DNA from: Clostridia bacterium
GTDB lineage: Bacteria; Bacillota; Clostridia; Oscillospirales; CAG-272
NCBI GenBank assembly: GCA_017556845.1
Contig: JAFYMA010000140.1
Coordinates: 1-10,956, forward strand
Direction of reading: 5' to 3'
DNA: 10,956 bases
The translations under genes and the position numbers were made by a program. How positions within the stretch are numbered: the stretch's first letter is position 1; the number at the start of each line of letters is the position of its first letter. This document shows, piece by piece, positions 1 through 5,984 of the stretch. Below the pieces are notes generated by a model, which made no database searches, was not told the DNA's origin, and saw only the letters and a program-made list of their open reading frames with translations.

Positions 1-506
1 TCAAGAAGAAGAACGCGGGGCATTTTTACAAGAGCACGTGCTATTGCAACACGCTGCTGCTGACCGCCGGAAAGCTCATTGGGCTTTCTGTCCATAAGGT
101 CGTCGATCTGCACGAGCTTTGCTGCCTGTACAGCGCGCTCAAGCATCTGATCCTTCGTAAGCTTGTCAGCTCCTTTGAGGTTCTGTAAGGGGAACATAAT
201 GTTCTGCTTTACAGTCATGTGCGGATAAAGAGCATAGTTCTGGAACACAAGACCGATGCCGCGGTTTTCGGGCGAAAGCTCAGTAACATCCTCGTCACCG
301 AAGAATATCTGACCTCTTGTCGGCTTCTGCAGACCGCTTATCATATACAGCGTCGTGCTTTTTCCGCATCCTGAAGGACCGAGAAGTCCTACCAGCGTAC
401 CGTCCGGAATCGTAAAGGTAAAATCGTCAACTGCAGTAACATCGCCGCCGATCTTCTTGTCACGATTCGGGAAAATCTTTGTTAGATTTCGTAATTCAAC
501 TTTCAT
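1..506 (-). CDS. ugpC: Sugar ABC transporter ATP-binding protein (UgpC/MsmX/MalK type), partial
   Basis: This is the ATPase subunit of a carbohydrate importer of the MalK/UgpC/MsmX group; such subunits bind at the cytoplasmic face of two permease proteins and often serve several sugar transporters. The 168 visible residues carry Walker A GPSGCGKST at 43-51, the Q-loop glutamine in VFQNYALYPHMTV (Q89), the signature LSGGQQQRVAIARAL at 145-159, and the start of Walker B (VLLL) right at the window edge. The catalytic glutamate, the H-loop and the C-terminal regulatory OB-like domain that marks this subfamily lie outside. GPSGCGKSTTL and YALYPHMTV are the wording typical of MalK-type proteins rather than of MacB-type exporters. 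The start ATG is fixed by a GGAGG motif nine bases upstream. The gene lies 57 bases behind the RDD gene on the same strand, and I see no convincing promoter between them. The assignment to a specific sugar is not possible. Confidence 0.9.
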   Translation of the reverse strand, partial: MKVELRNLTKIFPNRDKKIGGDVTAVDDFTFTIPDGTLVGLLGPSGCGKSTTLYMISGLQKPTRGQIFFGDEDVTELSPENRGIGLVFQNYALYPHMTVKQNIMFPLQNLKGADKLTKDQMLERAVQAAKLVQIDDLMDRKPNELSGGQQQRVAIARALVKMPRVLLL

Positions 507-520
507 TTCATCTAACCTCC
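504..520 (-). promoter_or_regulatory. Ribosome binding site deciding the start of the sugar ABC ATPase gene
   Basis: On the minus strand GGAGGTTAG precedes two closely spaced ATG codons. The first (511-509) runs straight into a stop (ATG AAA TGA). The second (506-504) opens the long frame nine bases after GGAGG, so it is taken as the start. Confidence 0.75.
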
Positions 521-563
521 CTGATCAAAATATATATATTATTACATATTGAAATGAAACGAC

Positions 564-1322
564 TTAATAATCGCTTTTAGCGACCTCTTCCTCGTGAAGC
601 TTCAATTTATAATCTATCAAGTCCTGTTCGGTGTCAAATATCTTCTGAGATGCCATATCCACGGCCACGCAATCCGAAAGCAGATCATGTATTGCAGAAG
701 ATGTCCTCGTAACACATATAAGAACGATCTGCAAAATACCAAAAGCCGCAATAACAAAAACACCTACAAAATCCAGAATACCGAATGCAACCATTATTGC
801 AAGGAAAACAGGAACCATTGTTTCCATCGTATATTTGCCGAGTAAGGTGCGGATAAAAAGAACAAGCGGTCTTATCTTTGTACTGTTCGTACGCATAACG
901 GCTACACCGAAGATCTTTTTACCGAGAGTCTGACCGTTTCCGAATATGATCGGAATTACAAATTCAAGAACGAGATGAGACACAAGAAGGCTCATACTGA
1001 TTATTATAAGAGCCAGATTGAACATCATTTTGTACGTGTATAATACTTGGGCATCGGAATTCATTGCCTCGTCTGCCGCCGTATATTTATCTTTCATTTC
1101 CTGTGAAAGAAGCTCATACTCCTGCGCGGATATATCAAAGTCTATACCGTATTCTGCCTCATACCGTTCATAATGTTCAGTCATATCATTGACGTAATCA
1201 TCATATCCGACGATTGCAGATACAGCAACGGCAATACCAGACGTCATAACTAACAAAATAATAAAATCAAACAAAAAGGCTGAAGCTCTCTTCCACACAC
1301 TAGCCTTTTGTAATCCAAGCAT
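564..1322 (-). CDS. RDD family membrane protein with an acidic extracytoplasmic loop
   Basis: This is a 252-residue integral membrane protein of the RDD family, a group of mostly uncharacterised membrane proteins, some reported as ion antiporters. Family marks are R12 and D19 at the start of the first membrane helix (about 17-39), the motif GNGQTLGKKIFGVAVMR at 128-144 after the second helix (about 99-126), an arginine-rich stretch around 151-163, hydrophobic helices within about 168-205, and SSAIHDLLSDCVAV at 208-221. Between the first two helices, residues 40-97 form a loop that is very rich in Asp, Glu and Tyr, much larger than the short loop I expect in this family. The C-terminal tail of about 30 residues is charged and probably cytoplasmic. 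A GGAGG site six bases before the ATG supports the start. It is the first gene of a minus-strand unit that may include the sugar ABC ATPase gene. The family call is firm; substrate and role are unknown. Confidence 0.85.
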   Translation of the reverse strand: MLGLQKASVWKRASAFLFDFIILLVMTSGIAVAVSAIVGYDDYVNDMTEHYERYEAEYGIDFDISAQEYELLSQEMKDKYTAADEAMNSDAQVLYTYKMMFNLALIIISMSLLVSHLVLEFVIPIIFGNGQTLGKKIFGVAVMRTNSTKIRPLVLFIRTLLGKYTMETMVPVFLAIMVAFGILDFVGVFVIAAFGILQIVLICVTRTSSAIHDLLSDCVAVDMASQKIFDTEQDLIDYKLKLHEEEVAKSDY

Positions 1323-1378
1323 TTAAAGCCTCCATTCTTTCAAAGCATCAAACTCCCATAAACGCTCTCATTCATTTT

Positions 1379-1407
1379 ATTGTAGCATACTTGAAGATAA
1401 AAAGCAA
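1379..1407 (-). promoter_or_regulatory. Sigma-A promoter of the RDD gene
   Basis: On the minus strand TTGCTT (1407-1402) and TACAAT (1384-1379) are 17 bases apart, with TG one base before the -10 (extended -10, TGCTACAAT). The expected start point near 1372 leaves a leader of about 50 bases before the GGAGG site. Confidence 0.65.
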
Positions 1408-1551
1408 CCTTTTTTTACAAAAAAACTCCCAAAAATCTCAACAATTAAAGAATTGTTAAAATGTAATTGAAATTTAAAAGTACGCAAACGGCGCATAAAA
1501 ATACTTTTATACATAACTGTTGATTATCATGTGCAAAATTATCGTTTTCAC
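1408..1551. other. AT-rich spacer between divergent promoters, with one inverted repeat
   Basis: This stretch lies between the divergent promoters of the RDD gene and the deo operon and has no coding signal. It holds an inverted repeat AACAATT-AAAG-AATTGTT at 1440-1457 (7-bp arms, 4-base centre). The repeat lacks a GC-rich stem and a following T-run, so it is not a terminator; its size and position would fit a repressor or activator site upstream of the deo promoter, but no known operator consensus was recognised. Confidence 0.35.
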
Positions 1552-1580
1552 TTGACATATTGATATAAATTAGGTATAAT
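1552..1580 (+). promoter_or_regulatory. Consensus sigma-A promoter of the deo operon
   Basis: TTGACA (1552-1557) and TATAAT (1575-1580) both match the sigma-A consensus exactly at the optimal spacing of 17. The start point should fall near 1587, giving a leader of only about 35 bases, so no riboswitch can fit. An AT-only inverted repeat, AATATAT-ATAA-ATATATT at 1578-1595, overlaps the -10 and the start point and could be where a repressor binds, but its low complexity makes chance likely. Confidence 0.88.
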
Positions 1581-1621
1581 ATATATAAATATATTTTAAT
1601 TAAAGAAAGGGCTATAGTAAA

Positions 1622-2290
1622 ATGGCTGATATTAAAAACATCTTATCAAAATGCGATCACACACTTCTCGCACAAACTTCTACCTGGGAGCAGATAAAGC
1701 AGATCTGCGATGACGGTATGAAATACGCTACCGCATCCGTATGCATTCCCCCGAGCTTTGTAAAGAGAGCTAAGGAATATGTTGGCGACAAGCTTGCTAT
1801 CTGCACTGTTATTGGATTTCCCAACGGATACTGCACGACCGCAGTTAAAGTATTCGAAACGAAGGACGCTATTGCAAACGGCGCTGATGAAATAGATATG
1901 GTTATCAACATCGGCGATCTTCGTGATAACAACGACGAAGCAGTTTGCGATGAGATCCGTCAGATCAAGGCTGCTTGCGGCGAAAAGATCCTCAAGGTAA
2001 TTATAGAAACATGCCTTCTTACAGAGGACGAAAAGATCCGTATGTGCAAAATAGTTACGAAAGCAGGAGCTGATTATATCAAGACATCCACAGGTTTTTC
2101 AACAGCAGGCGCTACTTTAGAAGACGTTCGCCTTATGTATGCTAACGTCGGTGAGGGCGTGCTCGTAAAGGCTGCAGGCGGTATTTCCGGCATTGACGAT
2201 GCTCAGGCGTTTATTGATGCAGGTGCTTCCCGTCTTGGTACAAGCCGCGTTGTAAAGGCTGTAAAGGGTATCGAAGGCTCCGGATATTAA
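1622..2290 (+). CDS. deoC: Deoxyribose-phosphate aldolase
   Basis: DeoC cleaves 2-deoxy-D-ribose 5-phosphate to acetaldehyde and glyceraldehyde 3-phosphate, the last step of deoxynucleoside breakdown, in the cytoplasm (EC 4.1.2.4, class I aldolase). The 222 residues match the short bacterial form of this TIM-barrel enzyme. The Schiff-base lysine is K154 in DYIKTSTGFSTAGAT; the second active-site lysine is K183 in VLVKAAGGI, which with the glycines after it binds the phosphate; the acidic partner is D92 in ADEIDMVINIG. KVIIETCLL at 125-133 is also a family hallmark. GAAAGGG ten bases upstream supports the ATG. It is the first gene of the five-gene operon, with deoD 27 bases downstream. No defect is seen. 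Confidence 0.97.
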   Translation: MADIKNILSKCDHTLLAQTSTWEQIKQICDDGMKYATASVCIPPSFVKRAKEYVGDKLAICTVIGFPNGYCTTAVKVFETKDAIANGADEIDMVINIGDLRDNNDEAVCDEIRQIKAACGEKILKVIIETCLLTEDEKIRMCKIVTKAGADYIKTSTGFSTAGATLEDVRLMYANVGEGVLVKAAGGISGIDDAQAFIDAGASRLGTSRVVKAVKGIEGSGY

Positions 2291-2317
2291 TATACACAAA
2301 AAGGAGATAATTTATAT

Positions 2318-3019
2318 ATGTCAACACCTCATATCGCCGCTGAACGCGGAGATTTTGCAAAAACAGTATTAATGCCGGGCGATCCTTTGAGAGCAAAATT
2401 TATTGCAGAAAACTATTTGACTGACGCCGTACTCGTTAATAACGTAAGAGGCGTTCAGGGCTATACAGGCTACTATAACGGCAAGCGTGTATCCGTTATG
2501 GCTTCAGGAATGGGTCAGCCTTCAATAGGCATTTACTCATACGAGCTTTACAATTTCTTTGATGTTGAAAACATAATCCGTGTGGGCTCATGCGGCTCAT
2601 TCTCCCCCGACCTTCACGTGCGTGACATAATCGTTGCTATGGGTGCCTGCACAAACGGTTCGTACGCTATGCAATATAAGCTCCCCGGCACTTTCTGCCC
2701 TATTGCAGACTTTGAGCTTGTAAGCAAGGCTGTCGCTGAGTGCAACAAGGCAGGCGTAAACTACAAAGTAGGAAACATTTTCTCTTCCGATACATTTTAC
2801 GATGATGCAAATTCAGGTATGGAATGGGCAAAGATGGGCGTTCTCGGCGTAGAAATGGAGTCCGCCGCTTTGTATTGCAACGCTGCACGCGCAGGCAAAA
2901 AGGCTCTGTGCATTTGCACGGTAAGTGACTCGTTCATTTACCCCGAAGAAAATGCTACGGCAGAAGAACGTCAGAATACTTTCACAAAAATGATGGAAAT
3001 AGCTTTAAACATAGCTTAA
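2318..3019 (+). CDS. deoD: Purine-nucleoside phosphorylase, DeoD type
   Basis: DeoD phosphorolyses purine (deoxy)nucleosides to the free base and (deoxy)ribose 1-phosphate (EC 2.4.2.1). The 233 residues fit the hexameric, broad-specificity bacterial family, which unlike the trimeric type accepts adenosine as well as inosine and guanosine. Residues expected from the E. coli enzyme are present: H5 (contributed to the neighbour's site), phosphate-binding R25 in GDPLR, R44 in NNVRG, R88 and S91 in RVGSCGS, nucleoside-binding GVEMESAAL at 177-185, and D204 in TVSDSF, the general acid at the base, with R218 nearby. AAGGAG eleven bases before the only suitable ATG sets the start. It sits between deoC (27 bases) and deoB (24 bases), so it supplies the sugar 1-phosphate that DeoB uses. 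Confidence 0.96.
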   Translation: MSTPHIAAERGDFAKTVLMPGDPLRAKFIAENYLTDAVLVNNVRGVQGYTGYYNGKRVSVMASGMGQPSIGIYSYELYNFFDVENIIRVGSCGSFSPDLHVRDIIVAMGACTNGSYAMQYKLPGTFCPIADFELVSKAVAECNKAGVNYKVGNIFSSDTFYDDANSGMEWAKMGVLGVEMESAALYCNAARAGKKALCICTVSDSFIYPEENATAEERQNTFTKMMEIALNIA

Positions 3020-3043
3020 TTCATCCAAACGAGGAATTTTATT

Positions 3044-4213
3044 ATGAAAAAACGCGCTATAATCATCGTTTTGGACAGTGTCGGCATTGGCGAAATGCCC
3101 GACGCTTACCGTTGGAACGACGAAGGCAGTAATACATTAAAGGCAATAAGCAGTCATCCGAATTTTGACTGTCCGAATCTCAAACGCCTCGGTCTGTTCA
3201 ACATTGACAGCGTGGAAAACGAGGGCGTACGCGAGCCTGAGGCATCGTTTGCGCGCATGAGCGAAGCATCAAACGGCAAGGATACAACGATAGGCCACTG
3301 GGAAATTGCAGGAATTTTTTCTCCCCGTCCGCTGCCTACGTACCCGAACGGATTTCCTGAAGAAATAATAAAGGAATTTGAAAAAAGAGCCGGTGTCGGC
3401 ACGCTGTGTAATCTTCCCTATTCAGGCACTGACGTTATACGCGATTACGGCAAGGAGCACGTTGAAACCGGAAAGCTGATCGTATATACATCCGCAGACA
3501 GCGTATTTCAGATAGCTGCTCACGAGGACGTAGTTCCGATCGAAAAGCTGTACGAATACTGTCAGATCGCACGCGATCTGTTACAGGGTGAGCATGGTGT
3601 AGGCAGAGTTATTGCCCGTCCGTTTGAAGGTGAGCATCCTTATAAGCGCACGTCACGCAGACACGATTTTTCCCTGCCGCCCGCATCAGATACGGTTCCG
3701 CTTATTATAAAGAATGCAGGATATGACAGCATATCTATCGGAAAAATATTTGATATATTCGCTGCAGTAGGATTTACGGAAAGTATGCCCACAGCAGGAA
3801 ATAACGACGGTATGGAAAAGACGATAGCAACGCTCAAACGCGATTTTAACGGATTGTGCTTTGTTAACCTCGTTGATTTCGACTCGTCGTACGGTCACAG
3901 AAACGATATTTCCGGTTACGCTGCTGCAATGAGTGAATTCGACAAGCATTTGGGTACGGTTCTCGATCTTTTGCAGGACGATGATCTGCTGATAATAACA
4001 GCCGATCACGGATGCGACCCTTCAACACCTTCGACCGACCATTCGCGCGAGTATACTCCTATGCTTGCATACGGAAAAAATATAAAAAGCGGTGTAAATC
4101 TCGGCACGCGCCAGACGTTTGCCGATATAGGTGCGACCGTTCTTGACTGGTTTGGCCTTTCATACGAGGACGTTTACGGAAGCTCATTTTTGAAGGAGAT
4201 CTTAAATGACTGA
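3044..4213 (+). CDS. deoB: Phosphopentomutase
   Basis: DeoB interconverts (deoxy)ribose 1-phosphate and 5-phosphate (EC 5.4.2.7), joining the phosphorylases to DeoC and the pentose phosphate pathway. It belongs to the alkaline phosphatase superfamily with two Mn2+ ions. The 389 residues are near the Bacillus length. By comparison with the B. cereus enzyme, metal ligands are D11 in VLDSVGIGE, D280 and H285 in VDFDSSYGH, D321 and H322 in TADHGCD, and H333 in TDHSRE; the phosphorylated threonine is T81 in GKDTTIGHWE, and TSADSVFQIAAHE at 149-161 matches the cap/substrate region. Where B. cereus has Thr two residues after the phosphothreonine, this protein has Ile83, probably clade variation. GAGGAA seven bases upstream supports the ATG. 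The stop overlaps the cdd start by eight bases, which suggests translational coupling. Confidence 0.96.
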   Translation: MKKRAIIIVLDSVGIGEMPDAYRWNDEGSNTLKAISSHPNFDCPNLKRLGLFNIDSVENEGVREPEASFARMSEASNGKDTTIGHWEIAGIFSPRPLPTYPNGFPEEIIKEFEKRAGVGTLCNLPYSGTDVIRDYGKEHVETGKLIVYTSADSVFQIAAHEDVVPIEKLYEYCQIARDLLQGEHGVGRVIARPFEGEHPYKRTSRRHDFSLPPASDTVPLIIKNAGYDSISIGKIFDIFAAVGFTESMPTAGNNDGMEKTIATLKRDFNGLCFVNLVDFDSSYGHRNDISGYAAAMSEFDKHLGTVLDLLQDDDLLIITADHGCDPSTPSTDHSREYTPMLAYGKNIKSGVNLGTRQTFADIGATVLDWFGLSYEDVYGSSFLKEILND

Positions 4214-4607
4214 CAAGGAACTGTTACAAGCCGCAATACAAGCGCGTGAGTTTTCATACTCGCCGTATTCAAATTTCCGTGTAGGCGCTGCGCTTTTAGG
4301 GAAAAGCGGAAAGGTTTACACGGGCTGCAACGTAGAAAACGCTGCTTACACTCCAACGAATTGCGCTGAACGTACCGCCGTTTTCAAGGCAGTAAGTGAG
4401 GGTGAGCGTGAGTTTTCTGCAATTGCCGTCGTAGGCGGCAAGGACACACTTTCGGATATGTGTGCTCCGTGCGGAGTGTGCCGTCAGGTATTGGCAGAGT
4501 TTTGCACGGGAGATCTTAAAATCATTATGGGAAATATGCAGAATATAAAGGTCTGCACATTATCCCAGCTTCTTCCCCATTCCTTCGGGAAGAGCGATAT
4601 AAATTAA
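4206..4607 (+). CDS. cdd: Cytidine deaminase
   Basis: Cdd hydrolyses cytidine and deoxycytidine to (deoxy)uridine and ammonia (EC 3.5.4.5). The 133 residues match the short, homotetrameric, single-zinc form of Gram-positive bacteria. Zinc ligands are C53, C89 and C92 in NCAERTAVFKAV and PCGVCRQVL; E55 is the proton shuttle. FRVGAALL and TGCNVENAAYTPTNCAE carry the substrate-binding residues, and the LLPHSFGKSDI tail is typical. The start lies inside the end of deoB in another frame, seven bases after AAGGAG, so translation is probably coupled. Because the phosphorylase encoded next cannot use cytidine, Cdd brings cytosine nucleosides into the pathway. Confidence 0.96.
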   Translation: MTDKELLQAAIQAREFSYSPYSNFRVGAALLGKSGKVYTGCNVENAAYTPTNCAERTAVFKAVSEGEREFSAIAVVGGKDTLSDMCAPCGVCRQVLAEFCTGDLKIIMGNMQNIKVCTLSQLLPHSFGKSDIN

Positions 4608-4622
4608 AGGAGCTGTTCAATT

Positions 4623-5924
4623 ATGCGTATGTGTGATATTATCCGTAAAAAACGCGACGGCGGTGTTTTATCGGATGCAGAGATCAAATGGTTTATAAAA
4701 GGCGTAAAGGAAGGAAGCGTTCCCGACTATCAGATATCCGCGCTCTGTATGGCTATATACTTCCGCGGTATGAATATCGAGGAAACTACCGCCTTGACGT
4801 TGGCTATACGTGATTCGGGCAAGGTGCTTGACTTTTCGGAGATCAACGGATTGCGCGTTGACAAGCACTCAACCGGCGGCGTCGGTGATAAAACGAGCCT
4901 TGTTGTTGCTCCTATCGTTGCAAGTTTAGGTGTAAAGGTTGCGAAAATGAGCGGCAGAGGTCTTGGACACACCGGCGGAACGATTGACAAGCTCGAAGCT
5001 ATTCCGGGATTTTGCACTGACATCCCTCTTGATGAATTCAAAAAGATAGTAAACCGTGTGGGAATAGCCATCGTAGGACAAAGTGAGGATCTTGCACCTG
5101 CTGACGGAAAGCTTTATTCTCTGCGTGACGTCACATCAACAGTTGACAGTATGCCTCTTATCGTTTCAAGCATCATGGGAAAAAAGCTGGCTGCTGACGA
5201 TGATTGCATCGTTCTTGATGTAAAAACGGGAAGCGGCGCTTTTATGAAAACGCTCGACGGAAGCCGTGAATTAGCCCATCAAATGGTTGAGATAGGCAAG
5301 CGCGCAGGAAAAAGAATGTGTGCGTTGATAACCGATATGGACAGACCTCTCGGTTATGCTATCGGTAACTCACTTGAGGTTATTGAGGCTATTGAAACTC
5401 TCAAGGGCAACGGTCCTGCTGACCTTACAGAGCTTTGCATAACGCTTGCTTCAAGAATGCTGTTCCTCGCTGAAAAGGGTACGCTTGCCGAATGTGAAGC
5501 AAATGTAAAACGAGTCATAGAAAACGGTGAAGCTCTCAATACATTTGCGAATATGGTGGAAGCTCAAGGCGGCGAAAAGTCTTGGATACTCGACAGCAGT
5601 AAGTTCCCAAAAGCAAAATACTCGTATACTGTAAAAGCAGAAAGATCAGGATATATAAGCAGTGTAGACACAGAAGGTTACGGCACATCAAGCTTGCTTT
5701 TAGGTGCCGGACGCAACACCGCTGAGGATACGATAGACAGTGCAGCCGGAATTATTCTTATCAAGAAAAACGGTGATTTCGTTGAAGAAGGCGAGGCTAT
5801 CGCAGAACTTTTTGCAGAAAAAGAAGAATACTTTGAAAATGCAAAAAACAAGCTTCTCGCAAGCACAGTAATAGGAAGCACACCTCCCTGCTCTGTTCCT
5901 CTTGTGCTTGACATTGTGGAATAA
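4623..5924 (+). CDS. pdp: Pyrimidine-nucleoside phosphorylase
   Basis: This enzyme phosphorolyses uridine, deoxyuridine and thymidine to the base and the sugar 1-phosphate (EC 2.4.2.2). The 433 residues equal the length of Bacillus Pdp. The glycosyltransferase family 3 phosphate site KHSTGGVGDKTS lies at 81-92 and KMSGRGLGHTGGTIDKLEAIPGF at 108-130, split here as the conserved stretch after VKVA; R168 in LYSLRD, S183 and K187 in VSSIMGKK contact the base. K108 fits the Bacillus type enzyme, whereas E. coli thymidine phosphorylase has Met there; this favours the broader uridine/thymidine specificity over deoA. The C-terminal domain GYISSVDTEGYG onward and LLGAGR at 360-365 are also standard. 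AAAGGAG ten bases upstream and the MRM opening shared with B. subtilis fix the start. It is the last gene of the operon, just before the terminator. Confidence 0.93.
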   Translation: MRMCDIIRKKRDGGVLSDAEIKWFIKGVKEGSVPDYQISALCMAIYFRGMNIEETTALTLAIRDSGKVLDFSEINGLRVDKHSTGGVGDKTSLVVAPIVASLGVKVAKMSGRGLGHTGGTIDKLEAIPGFCTDIPLDEFKKIVNRVGIAIVGQSEDLAPADGKLYSLRDVTSTVDSMPLIVSSIMGKKLAADDDCIVLDVKTGSGAFMKTLDGSRELAHQMVEIGKRAGKRMCALITDMDRPLGYAIGNSLEVIEAIETLKGNGPADLTELCITLASRMLFLAEKGTLAECEANVKRVIENGEALNTFANMVEAQGGEKSWILDSSKFPKAKYSYTVKAERSGYISSVDTEGYGTSSLLLGAGRNTAEDTIDSAAGIILIKKNGDFVEEGEAIAELFAEKEEYFENAKNKLLASTVIGSTPPCSVPLVLDIVE

Positions 5925-5942
5925 ATATTTTTTTAAAATAGC

Positions 5943-5978
5943 AAAAAAGCTATGATATCTATATATCATAGCTTTTTT
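5943..5978. terminator. Bidirectional intrinsic terminator between converging operons
   Basis: The arms 5943-5958 and 5963-5978 form a perfect 16-bp stem (AAAAAAGCTATGATAT and its complement) around the loop CTAT. A-runs on one side become U-runs on the other, so it can end transcription both from the deo operon (stop at 5924) and from the exporter operon (stop at 5985). The GC content of the stem is low. Confidence 0.85.
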
Positions 5979-5984
5979 AATTTA

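Noticed and set aside
355..552. Plus-strand open frame of 65 codons opposite the sugar ABC ATPase gene
   Set aside because: It lies antisense to the Walker A to N-terminal part of a clearly real gene and has no ribosome binding site or recognisable product.
507..563. A separate promoter for the sugar ABC ATPase gene in the 57-base gap after the RDD gene
   Set aside because: The gap is almost pure A/T and gives several poor -10-like words but no -35 at proper spacing that stands out from the background.
4571..4593. Inverted repeat TCTTCCC / GGGAAGA near the end of cdd, a possible internal terminator
   Set aside because: It lies inside the cdd coding region, has a 9-base loop and no following T-run; pdp follows 15 bases after cdd with a good ribosome binding site.
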